Positions 1-6,572 of a stretch of DNA of 15,414 nucleotides are shown here, piece after piece (the stretch's first letter is position 1; the number at the start of each line of letters is the position of its first letter). The stretch spans positions 1 through 15,414 of the forward strand of contig NZ_CAUEQY010000028.1 in assembly GCF_959020145.1 (NCBI RefSeq), read 5' to 3'. A program made the position numbers and the translations under genes. The notes beneath the pieces were generated by a model. The model saw only the letters and a program-made list of their open reading frames with translations, did not search any database and was not told the DNA's origin. The DNA comes from an uncultured Bifidobacterium sp. Its GTDB lineage: Bacteria; Actinomycetota; Actinomycetes; Actinomycetales; Bifidobacteriaceae.

Positions 1-10
1 ATCTCATATC

Positions 11-75
11 CGACATCGCACGGGATTATTCCGGTTTTGCTCAGTATCAATCATGAATAATCCCGTGCGGTATCG
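11..75 (+). promoter_or_regulatory. Stem-loop ahead of the permease genes
   Basis: Bases 15-31 pair with 55-71 over 17 positions, one of them a G-U, around a 23-base loop. After one C-A mismatch three more pairs form (11-13 with 73-75). No run of T follows, so it does not look like a simple intrinsic terminator. In sugar ABC operons the solute-binding protein gene usually sits just upstream, and stem-loops in that gap commonly adjust the ratio of binding protein to permease mRNA. That role is inference, because the upstream gene is outside the window. The pairing itself is directly visible. Confidence 0.6.
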
Positions 76-152
76 CAAATTACAACTTGCGAACCAATAT
101 CGCAATCGTAAATATTCACAGGCAACGCAGCGCAACCAAAGGAAAAGCCAAA

Positions 153-1091
153 ATGTCAAAGAAGACCAAAAACGGGGGAGTCTCAATGTCAAGGCTTCCC
201 GGAAACCGTTCCGCAAAATTCGTACCATATCTTGTTCCCGGACTGGTAGGTCTGCTCGTTATCGTCGTTATTCCATTCGTGTGGAACATTTACTTGAGTT
301 TCACTCGATGGCGTGGAGTCGGCCCGGTTAAATTCGTTGGATTGCAGAATTGGAAACGTCTGTTCGCTGATTCCACGTTCTGGATTTCATTCGCTAATTC
401 ATTCTGGATTATTGTGGCTATCGTAGTTATTCCTACGATTCTTGGACTATTTATTTCGTCACTGCTGACTGACGTTATTCAGAAGAAATTCGGCGGCAAG
501 ACGGCTTCCTTCCTGCGAGCCATGTTCTACCTGCCGCAGTTGCTGCCGGTTGCTGTCGCGGCCATCATCATGGGCTGGATCTTCCGTCCGGAAGATGGCG
601 CGGTGAACGCGCTGCTCGTCAAGCTCGGCCTGGGATCGTTGCAGCATAACTGGCTCGGCAGCCCTGATAGCGCGCTTCCGGTGCTGATGTTCATTCTGGT
701 GTGGATCCAGTTGGGCTATCCGATCGTGATCTTCATGTCCGGTCTGCAGCGCGTGGATCCTGAACTTTACGAGGCGGCCGGTCTTGACGGAGCCAACTGG
801 TGGCAGAAATTCCGTGTGGTCACGCTGCCGTCCATCATTCCCGAGCTGCTGGTGGTCATCCTCACCGCCACCATCGGCGCGCTGAAAACCTTCGCACCGG
901 TCTATCTGCTCACCAAAGGCGGGCCGGGAACGGCAACCACCGTGCCATCATACTATTCCTACAATCAATTCTTCCAAGTGCAACAAGTCGGCTACGGCGC
1001 GGCCATCTCCACAGCGCTCACCGTGGTCATCATCGTGTTCTCCATCGTGTTCACCATGGTGCAGAAGCACGTCGAAAAGGAACTGGTCTGA
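153..1091 (+). CDS. Sugar ABC transporter permease, MalF-type
   Basis: This is an integral membrane subunit of a carbohydrate importer of the CUT1 type. It forms the translocation path with the next gene's product and couples to an ATPase. A basic N-terminus is followed by a hydrophobic segment (VPGLVGLLVIVVIPFVW) and further membrane segments typical of MalF/UgpA/LacF proteins. The EAA loop that docks on the ATPase begins at about residue 207 (EAAGLDGANWWQKFRVVTLP). The length of 313 residues is normal for the family. I chose the ATG at 153, preceded by AAAGGAAAAG. The ATG at 186 has an even stronger GGGGGAG five bases upstream and is equally plausible (302 residues). A TTG at 87 would read through the leader and is unlikely. 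The substrate cannot be read from the sequence; the operon partner suggests the oligosaccharide handled by the GH172 enzyme. No ATPase gene is present, as usual for CUT1 systems that share one ATPase. Confidence 0.93.
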   Translation: MSKKTKNGGVSMSRLPGNRSAKFVPYLVPGLVGLLVIVVIPFVWNIYLSFTRWRGVGPVKFVGLQNWKRLFADSTFWISFANSFWIIVAIVVIPTILGLFISSLLTDVIQKKFGGKTASFLRAMFYLPQLLPVAVAAIIMGWIFRPEDGAVNALLVKLGLGSLQHNWLGSPDSALPVLMFILVWIQLGYPIVIFMSGLQRVDPELYEAAGLDGANWWQKFRVVTLPSIIPELLVVILTATIGALKTFAPVYLLTKGGPGTATTVPSYYSYNQFFQVQQVGYGAAISTALTVVIIVFSIVFTMVQKHVEKELV

Positions 1092-1159
1092 ACGGTTCAA
1101 ACCGCAACTGACCCGTAACATGTAAGACTCGCAAGACTTCGAAAGTCGAGGAAACAACC

Positions 1160-2038
1160 ATGACGCAAACCATGACCGCATCGGCAGCGCGGAAAGCATC
1201 CAAGAAAACCCAACATGTGCGCTCGACCGGCGACTGGATCACCCTCATCGTGCTCATCGCAGCCGCACTGCTCGTGCTTTTCCCGTTGCTCGTGCTCACC
1301 GTCAACGCGTTCAAAACACCCGCCGATTACAATGCAACAGGCCCGCTTTCGCTGCCGAAGCATTTCACCATGGACGGCATCATCTCCTTCTGGACCACCA
1401 CCAAGTTCCCGCTGAAATTCTGGAACAGCTTGGTTATTTCGCTGGTAGTGGCTGTGGCCGCCGTCGTGCTTTCCGTGCTGAACTCCTTCGCGCTCGGCAT
1501 CGGCAGGGTCAAAGGCAACACTTGGATTGTGCTCGCCATCATGCTTGCCAATATGATGCCGCAGGAAGCGCTGCTCTACCCGCTGTACACCATGTTCAAG
1601 CAGGTCGGTCTGTACAACACCAAACTCGCGATCATCATCATCTTCACCATCATCCAAAGCGCCTACGGCACCTATCTGCTGTCCTCCGTATACGGCACGT
1701 TCCCGCAGGCCATCCTTGAGGCCGCGGCCATCGACGGCGCCTCTCGCTGGCAAATCCTGCGCAAGGTGGTGCTGCCAATTTCTTGGCCGACCATCAGCGT
1801 GCTGTTCGTGTTCTTCTTCGTGTGGACGTGGAACGAATACATGATTCCGATGGCATTCCTGATGGGCGACGACGTGCAGACCATTCCGCTGGCGCTCGCC
1901 ACATTGCAGGGCCAACGCACGATGGATGCGACCACACTTGCTTCGGCTTCGCTGCTGAGCATTGTGCCGACTATTATTTTCTTCATTATTTTCCAGCGCA
2001 AGTTGTCGCAGGGCATTACCGCTGGTGCCGTAAAGTAG
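1160..2038 (+). CDS. Sugar ABC transporter permease, MalG-type
   Basis: This is the second membrane subunit of the same CUT1 importer (292 residues). The N-terminal tail (residues 1-26) is hydrophilic and basic, and the first membrane span follows (WITLIVLIAAALLVLFPLLV). The EAA loop begins at residue 187 (EAAAIDGASRWQILRKVVLP), and the last segments carry the typical FVWTWNEYMIP motif of MalG-like proteins. The ATG at 1160 is preceded by GAGGAAAC with suitable spacing. It lies 68 bases after the first permease and 18 bases before the GH172 gene, which indicates one operon. The family assignment is firm; the substrate is inferred only from the neighbour. Confidence 0.94.
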   Translation: MTQTMTASAARKASKKTQHVRSTGDWITLIVLIAAALLVLFPLLVLTVNAFKTPADYNATGPLSLPKHFTMDGIISFWTTTKFPLKFWNSLVISLVVAVAAVVLSVLNSFALGIGRVKGNTWIVLAIMLANMMPQEALLYPLYTMFKQVGLYNTKLAIIIIFTIIQSAYGTYLLSSVYGTFPQAILEAAAIDGASRWQILRKVVLPISWPTISVLFVFFFVWTWNEYMIPMAFLMGDDVQTIPLALATLQGQRTMDATTLASASLLSIVPTIIFFIIFQRKLSQGITAGAVK

Positions 2039-2056
2039 CGGGAAAAGGGGTTTCTT

Positions 2057-3238
2057 ATGACTCGAGATAACGATTGGAGCACCATGCAAAACAGCTCACG
2101 TCACGATATGCAGGTTGATTCGTTGGGTGCGTTCGCCGCGCGCAGTCCGCTGGACTTGCTTGCGGTTGCGGCACCAGGGCGCACACGTTGCGTGAACGCC
2201 GAGAATCCCACGGGCGGCAAGGGCGCTGCGGCCACTGCAGCCAGTGCACTTGGCCCGTCGCGCAAGGGCAGTCCGTGCATCCAGACCGTGAAAGCGGGGG
2301 AGAGCGTCACTTTGATGGATGTGGACGGTCCGGGCGTGATCCGCCATATTTGGATGACGGTCACCGACCGCACGTCGTCTACCGGTCCGAACGTGCTTCG
2401 CAACCTGATCCTGGAATTCTATTGGGATGGCGAGGAGACCCCGTCCGTGCAATGCCCGGTCGGCGACTTCTTCTGCTGCGGCCACGCGCAGGCCTGCCGA
2501 GTCAATTCGATGCCGGTGGTGGTCGTGCCCAATCGCGGTTTCAACTGCTACTTCTCCATGCCGTTCGAACATGCGCGCATCGTGCTCCGCAACGATCACA
2601 ACGAAGACGTTCCCGCGTTCTTCTACCAGATCGACTACACCGAATATGACGCGCTTCCGGCCGGCACCATGCGTTTTCATGCGCAGTGGCGTCGCGAGCG
2701 CGTCACCGAACTGGCCCGCGACTATGTGGTGCTCGACGGCGTGCATGGTCGTGGCGCGTATATCGGCACGTATCTGGCGCTCACCGCGTTGGAAAGCCGC
2801 TGGTGGGGCGAGGGTGAAGTCAAGATGTACATCGATGGGGACGACCAGTATCCCACGTGGTGCAGCACCGGTGCCGAGGATTATTTCGGTGGCGCGTGGA
2901 GTTTCGCCGATTTTGACGAGCATGGGCGTATGCATGAGCAGACGTTCTGTGCGCCGTACGTCGGTTTCCCGTTCTATTCGCAGCGTCTCGCCTCGCATCG
3001 CGAGAGCGCGTATTGGGATGTGAATACGCCGGTGACCCGCGGATTGTATCGCTGGCACATTCCCGATCCGATTTATTTCGAACATGATTTGCGTGTGGAA
3101 TGGCAGCAGATCGGTACTGAGGAGGGCGGCAATTTCGAGCGTCAGGACGACGTCGCTTCCGTCGCGTACTGGTATCAGCTCGAGCCGCATACACCGTTCG
3201 ATCCGATTGGCGATCGTCGCTTCCGTCAGCCCCGCTGA
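2057..3238 (+). CDS. GH172 (DUF2961) glycoside hydrolase
   Basis: The protein has 393 residues and belongs to the DUF2961 family, now CAZy GH172. Its founding characterised member is alpha-D-fructofuranosidase/difructose dianhydride I synthase/hydrolase of Bifidobacterium dentium; other members cleave alpha-D-arabinofuranosides. Visible family hallmarks are GPGVIRHIWMT (residues 91-101), an NLILEFYWDGEETPSVQCPVGDFF block (116-139), GEGEVKMYIDGDD (251-263) and STGAEDYFGGAW (270-281). The conserved acidic residues E252/E254 and E274 are the candidates for the catalytic pair in this family. There is no signal peptide, so it is probably cytosolic and acts on imported sugar. The ATG at 2057 has AAAAGGGG six bases upstream; ATG 2084, after GGAG, is an alternative that would shorten the N-terminus by nine residues. 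Translation is probably coupled to the permease genes. Fructoside versus arabinoside specificity cannot be decided from the sequence. Confidence 0.9.
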   Translation: MTRDNDWSTMQNSSRHDMQVDSLGAFAARSPLDLLAVAAPGRTRCVNAENPTGGKGAAATAASALGPSRKGSPCIQTVKAGESVTLMDVDGPGVIRHIWMTVTDRTSSTGPNVLRNLILEFYWDGEETPSVQCPVGDFFCCGHAQACRVNSMPVVVVPNRGFNCYFSMPFEHARIVLRNDHNEDVPAFFYQIDYTEYDALPAGTMRFHAQWRRERVTELARDYVVLDGVHGRGAYIGTYLALTALESRWWGEGEVKMYIDGDDQYPTWCSTGAEDYFGGAWSFADFDEHGRMHEQTFCAPYVGFPFYSQRLASHRESAYWDVNTPVTRGLYRWHIPDPIYFEHDLRVEWQQIGTEEGGNFERQDDVASVAYWYQLEPHTPFDPIGDRRFRQPR

Positions 3239-3294
3239 TTTTTGCCCCCGAGCTTACGATTTTCGGTCTATCCGGTCGGTTCGGGGGTGTTGTG

Positions 3295-3388
3295 CTGTCT
3301 GCGCGACTTGCGTTCTGCGTCTGCACAACCCGGGTTTTAACCCGATTTTATGGGTTGTGCAGATGCAGGGTGCGGGTTGCGCAGGCGG
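3295..3388 (+). terminator. 37-bp G-U-tolerant stem-loop after GH172
   Basis: Bases 3295-3331 pair with 3352-3388 without interruption: 28 Watson-Crick and 9 G-U pairs in + strand RNA, around a 20-base loop that itself contains GGGTT/AACCC. On the minus strand the same nine positions would be A-C mismatches, so the structure appears to be kept in + RNA. It begins 56 bases after the GH172 stop codon. No T-run follows, so it may be a 3' mRNA-protecting structure rather than a classic terminator. Confidence 0.6.
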
Positions 3389-3435
3389 GAAACGTGACTA
3401 GATGGGGTTAGATGTCACGGCGTCTGCTGCGCTGA

Positions 3436-4257
3436 TTATCGTGCGAACGTTCTGCGCATCCAAGAGACAGCCAGCTGCGGCCAGATCTGGATACTCGGTT
3501 CAATGCCGTTGACGCCCTGCCATGCGGTTTCCGCAGTGCCCAACGACAGTCCATGCCCGCCTTGCGGGAATAGGTGCGCTTCGATGCTGACTCCGGCTTT
3601 CTTGCAAGCGTCGATCAGCATCAGTGTGTTTTCGTATGGCACGGTTTCGTCGGGAACGGTATGCCATACGAACACCGGCGGTGTTTTGGCGTCGATATGA
3701 CGTTCGATCGACACGGATTCAAGCGCTTGTGAATCGTTGCGGCGTTCACCAAGCAGCGAATCGAAACTGCCGCGATGGGCGAGCGGGCCAGACGTGATCA
3801 CCGGATAGGCGAGCATCAAACCATTCGGACGCACCGCATCCGGATCGTAACCATGAGCGACAAGAACATCGTCGCTGGTGGAGGTGGCGAGATTCGCAGC
3901 AAGATGACCGCCTGCGGAAAAGCCAATCACGGCAATCGCATCCGGATCGACATGCCACTCGGCGGCATGCTCACGAATCATCGTCATCGCATCGGCAGCT
4001 TCCAACAGCGCAACTGGAAAAACGGAAGGCTTCACCGAATATCGCAGCACAAAAGCGTTGAAACCGGCCGCAAGAAATTGCATCGCAATCGGCTCCGCCT
4101 CACGATCCGACGTCATTTCGTAACCGCCGCCCGGAATCACAAGCACAGACGGACGCACACGGTCGGGAACGACTTCTTCGCTGTTATCAAGGCAATATCC
4201 GACGAATTTCGCTGCGCTGCCGTCGATGCCGGAAATTTCATATTCGAAATATTTCAT
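3436..4257 (-). CDS. Alpha/beta hydrolase, probable carbohydrate or acetyl esterase
   Basis: This is a 273-residue single-domain alpha/beta hydrolase without a signal peptide, hence probably cytosolic. An oxyanion-hole glycine run lies at residues 43-45 (VIPGGGYEM). The nucleophile elbow GFSAGG contains Ser114. Asp203 lies in PDETVPYEN and His235 in GGHGLSLGT, completing a Ser-Asp-His triad. The PGGGY, GFSAGGH and GGHG pattern is usual in bacterial esterases related to the BD-FAE/xylan-esterase group that deacylate sugars, though the substrate is not proven. It converges on the GH172 operon. The start at 4257 has only a weak GGA upstream and a TATGAT-like element just before it, so a very short leader is possible. 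Its position beside glycan genes suggests removal of acyl groups from imported oligosaccharides (inference). Confidence 0.88.
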   Translation of the reverse strand: MKYFEYEISGIDGSAAKFVGYCLDNSEEVVPDRVRPSVLVIPGGGYEMTSDREAEPIAMQFLAAGFNAFVLRYSVKPSVFPVALLEAADAMTMIREHAAEWHVDPDAIAVIGFSAGGHLAANLATSTSDDVLVAHGYDPDAVRPNGLMLAYPVITSGPLAHRGSFDSLLGERRNDSQALESVSIERHIDAKTPPVFVWHTVPDETVPYENTLMLIDACKKAGVSIEAHLFPQGGHGLSLGTAETAWQGVNGIEPSIQIWPQLAVSWMRRTFAR

Positions 4258-4368
4258 ATATCCATCATAGGTGGAACACGGCGCACGTTATGCAGGAACT
4301 ATTTGGTCCCGCTATTTTTCGTACCTTGTGATCCGTGGACGCAAATTGTGCAGTCGGGAGAGTGTGTC

Positions 4369-4584
4369 CTACTCGAGCAGCCAGTCGAGGATGTTGCGGT
4401 GTCGAATGTCTTGGTAGTCGCCGAGCCCGATGGTATCCAAGGTGAGCTGTGTGACGTAGAGGAGACCTCCATATGTGAGATACCGGTCGAACAGCGCATT
4501 GTCATTTGCTGTCGGTTGCAATGCATTTCGGTATTCCGAGAAAGACAACGGCAGCATCTTGAGCTCGACATATCGTCCGGTGAA
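4369..4584 (-). pseudogene. Remnant of AAA+ ATPase with DUF4143 domain
   Basis: The minus-strand reading frame gives TGRYVELKMLPLSFSEY followed within a few residues by FDRYLTYGGLLYVTQL. This is the characteristic junction between the AAA_14 ATPase core and the DUF4143 domain of about 400-residue bacterial ATPases. Here the frame ends in a TAG after about 70 residues, and the upstream ATPase core (Walker A and B) is missing. Upstream, the region is scrambled by a 38-base duplication. It is therefore a fragment of a once intact gene, not a functional protein. The family call comes from the residue pattern alone; a protein search would settle it. Confidence 0.6.
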
Positions 4585-4635
4585 ATGGATGATTTTGCGT
4601 TTTTTCAGAATCGTCCAGTGAAATGGATGATTTTT
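4572..4635. repeat. Direct repeat, period 38 bases
   Basis: Two copies of a 25-base segment (4572-4596 and 4610-4634, one mismatch; core GTGAAATGGATGATTTT) lie head to tail with a period of 38. The period is not a multiple of three, so the duplication shifts the frame of the decayed ATPase gene and marks the limit of recognisable homology. Confidence 0.8.
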
Positions 4636-4730
4636 GCGGAGTGGGTGAGTGATATGGACGTGCGATTGGGCAAATCGGAAGTAATGTTGCGATCATTCGA
4701 CGGAATTCACGAATGTGTATGGCCGCTCAC

Positions 4731-4841
4731 ATGTCTGATACATTTTTCTCAGCTAATTGGCAGGAACACGTATCATTCCTCCAAGACTCGGGCGCTTATA
4801 TAGAACATGTCAGCAGTTACGGCGGCTGGCGAGGTTCCTGA
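4731..4841 (+). CDS. Possible small protein or gene tail (36 aa)
   Basis: An open frame from ATG 4731 to TGA 4841 encodes 36 residues beginning MSDTFFSANWQEHV and ending SSYGGWRGS. The frame is open upstream to 4653 (ATG at 4713 and 4719 in frame), so this could be the C-terminal end of a truncated gene rather than a true small gene. No convincing ribosome-binding site was seen. The only support beyond the open frame is the intrinsic terminator in the same orientation 40 bases downstream, which implies that something on the + strand was once transcribed here. I do not recognise the sequence. Confidence 0.25.
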   Translation: MSDTFFSANWQEHVSFLQDSGAYIEHVSSYGGWRGS

Positions 4842-4880
4842 AGAACCCCATAACTGAACCCTTCTTCTCTCTTCTCTCTC

Positions 4881-4919
4881 AGCCGGCGGCCCTTCTTTCC
4901 GCCGGCTTTCTTCTTTTCT
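4881..4919 (+). terminator. Intrinsic terminator (+)
   Basis: A perfect 9-bp stem, AGCCGGCGG (4881-4889) with CCGCCGGCT (4899-4907), has a 9-base loop and is followed by the T-rich tail TTCTTCTTTTCT. The tail is only on the + side. No intact + gene precedes it, only the small open frame ending at 4841, which suggests a deleted or eroded gene. Confidence 0.75.
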
Positions 4920-4973
4920 GAACACGATTCATGCGATTCGTGCGATTCGCGATTTATGTTTCGCGATTTTGCC

Positions 4974-5032
4974 GAAAAGAGTTGCAAGACAAACGGCCGA
5001 CCATGCGTGAGTAATGCATGGTCGGCCGTTTG
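4974..5032 (-). terminator. Terminator of the HSL-type esterase gene
   Basis: A perfect 17-bp stem (4990-5006 with 5016-5032, core ACGGCCGACCATGC) has a 9-base loop. Read on the minus strand it is followed by TCTTGCAACTCTTTTC. It lies 44 bases beyond the stop codon of the minus-strand esterase and is the natural end of that transcript. Confidence 0.75.
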
Positions 5033-5075
5033 TGATGCTGGTGATTATGCGTGGTCGCGTGCAGGCATTCGTGAT

Positions 5076-6173
5076 TCAGCAGCGCTCGTACGAGAACCTG
5101 CGCAGGCGTTCGAAGCATTCCACGCTTTCGTCAAGCCATGGCATGCCGATCACGAACACGTGGCCGAGCGTTTCGTGGCGGCGTGGCTTCGGGTCGAACA
5201 GTTCGAAATCGGCTCCCTTGCGGGCCAGTGCGGCAGCAAGCGCCAGATTGTCGGCCTCGAGGAAATCGTCGCCGCAGGTCACGATGAACAGTGGCGGCAG
5301 GTTGACGTTGAACGCCAGGCCTTCGGCGGTGAGGAACTTCGGGTCGGCGGCTTCGATGCCGTCGAAGAATTCGACGCCCAGCATCTGTTCGAGTCCGGTG
5401 CGGCGATTCGGATCGTAGCCTACGGTCAGTTCGCTTCCCATGGTTTCCAACGATGCGGAACTGTAGGCACCGCACACCGGAGCGGCACCGGCGAAACCAA
5501 TGCCCGAAGGCTCATCCACGCCGAATGCGGCCGCGGCTTCGGCATTGTTTTCAATCGCCAACGTCAGCATGGTCAACGCGCCGCCTGCCGAATCGCCGGT
5601 GAGGAACACGGCGTTCGGATTAACCGGATAATCAGTCAAATGCGCCTTGATCCAACGCAATGCCGCCTGAACGTCCGCCAGCTGACCCCTCAAATCGGTT
5701 TGCGGGGCCGGTCGGTAGTTCAGTGAGAATACGGCGAAGCCCGTTTCGGCCAGATGCACGTTGAAGTTGCGGTTCAATTCCTTATATCCGTAAGTGAAAC
5801 CGCCGCCGTGTATATCGATGTACACCGGCAGCGTATGCCCGCAGCGCAGCACCGCATCGTGCGGTAGATACAGGTCGAGCAAATGTCCTCTGCACTGCCC
5901 GGCTTCCGTATCGTAGCCACCGTCAGGCAGGTATGGAATATCTTCGATCACGTCGATTGTGTCAGGTGTGTGCCACAGTTCGGAACGCGGGGTGTCAACC
6001 GCGGTCGCGCCGAAACGCATGTCGAGAATGCCGCGGACGCGCTCTTCGGAAAGGCCTTCGAGATCGCCGTCGGTTTCCGTCCAACGTTCCGCATGGTCGA
6101 TCATCTCACGGGTGATGCCATATTTTGCCGCGCATTGTGCGCTGAGTTCCTCAATGGTCTGTGTGCTCGTCAT
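5076..6173 (-). CDS. HSL-family alpha/beta hydrolase (esterase/lipase-like)
   Basis: The product is a 365-residue serine hydrolase of the hormone-sensitive-lipase (alpha/beta hydrolase_3) type. Using the ATG at 6173, the oxyanion motif HGGGF starts at residue 122, the nucleophile elbow GDSAGG has Ser195, a candidate Asp302/303 is in TCGDDFLEADN and the likely His338 is in LGHVFV. A helical N-terminal cap region of about 90 residues precedes the DLYLP strand, typical of these esterases. There is no signal peptide. ATG 6173 was chosen because AAAGGA lies eight bases upstream. Longer in-frame starts at 6221 and 6281 would run into the control region and lack a good ribosome-binding site. It is divergent from the ABC exporter and followed by its own terminator. 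The natural substrate is unknown; a small acyl ester is likely from the family. Confidence 0.9.
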   Translation of the reverse strand: MTSTQTIEELSAQCAAKYGITREMIDHAERWTETDGDLEGLSEERVRGILDMRFGATAVDTPRSELWHTPDTIDVIEDIPYLPDGGYDTEAGQCRGHLLDLYLPHDAVLRCGHTLPVYIDIHGGGFTYGYKELNRNFNVHLAETGFAVFSLNYRPAPQTDLRGQLADVQAALRWIKAHLTDYPVNPNAVFLTGDSAGGALTMLTLAIENNAEAAAAFGVDEPSGIGFAGAAPVCGAYSSASLETMGSELTVGYDPNRRTGLEQMLGVEFFDGIEAADPKFLTAEGLAFNVNLPPLFIVTCGDDFLEADNLALAAALARKGADFELFDPKPRRHETLGHVFVIGMPWLDESVECFERLRRFSYERC

Positions 6174-6240
6174 CGACGCCGTCCTTTCATGATGTTCATG
6201 CGATTGCGGCCGTTCCGTCATCGGAATGCCGCACCTCGAT

Positions 6241-6260
6241 ATATCGTACCGGTTCGATAT
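6241..6260. promoter_or_regulatory. 20-bp palindromic operator-like site
   Basis: ATATCGTACCGGTTCGATAT matches its own reverse complement at 18 of 20 positions. It lies 67 bases upstream of the esterase start codon, over a TATAT-like element on the minus strand, where a repressor could act. The even centre and CG-rich middle suit a LacI-type dimer, but the binding protein is unknown. Confidence 0.5.
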
Positions 6261-6310
6261 AGAAAGCGCTACTGCGATCACCCGTATTCCTTTACGTCCA
6301 GAGCGAATTT

Positions 6311-6326
6311 ATGTAACGGTACATGC
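6311..6326. promoter_or_regulatory. LacI-type operator-like site shared with the GH27 promoter
   Basis: ATGTAACGGTACAT (6312-6325) is a near-palindrome, with one position per half breaking symmetry. With the preceding T it forms a 15-base core identical to 15218-15232 over the GH27 promoter. It sits between the divergent esterase and exporter genes, 42 bases ahead of the exporter -35 box, and so could control either. Confidence 0.5.
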
Positions 6327-6367
6327 GTTGATTTTATTGCGATTGCGACACGCCGAAATCACTCACG

Positions 6368-6395
6368 TTGCATCAAAAAACGGTTCGCATAGAAT
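6368..6395 (+). promoter_or_regulatory. Promoter of the ABC exporter genes
   Basis: TTGCAT (6368-6373), a 16-base spacer and TAGAAT (6390-6395) form a good sigma-70-type promoter. An inverted repeat, TTCGCA (6384-6389) with TGCGAA (6406-6411), brackets the -10 box and the expected start site. The resulting 5' leader would be about 170 bases, A/C-rich over 6497-6555 and apparently unstructured; nothing coding was seen in it. Confidence 0.55.
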
Positions 6396-6572
6396 AAGTC
6401 GCGTTTGCGAATCCGAACAGGGGTTTCGACCGAGAGAGACGGCAACGGGACGCTCGACAAACGACGGACGTGAATCGTAACGGCAACGAATGGCCGTAAA
6501 AGCAACGCAAAAACGCAAAACCAACCCACGAAAACCCAGACAACCAGCAAACAATCCGAAGGAACGCTACGT

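Noticed and set aside
87..152. Extension of the first permease from a TTG at 87
   Set aside because: The extension reads through the leader and has no good ribosome-binding site, while ATGs at 153 and 186 each have one.
1097..2089. 330-codon open frame on the minus strand
   Set aside because: It is antisense to the MalG-type permease. Composition is biased to His, Glu, Gly and Arg, with no domain pattern.
3393..3419. Small inverted repeat CGTGAC/GTCACG beside the esterase 3' end
   Set aside because: Only six pairs around a 15-base loop and a weak T-run on the minus strand; too little to call a terminator.
3775..4803. Long open frame of 342 codons on the + strand
   Set aside because: Its first half is antisense to the esterase at 3436-4257, which has a full catalytic triad, and the rest crosses the decayed ATPase fragment. 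No family motif or ribosome-binding site was seen.
4924..4968. Repeated GCGATTC units
   Set aside because: Only about four imperfect 7-9 base copies in a non-coding gap; no spacer regularity for a CRISPR and no wider array. Probably simple local duplication.
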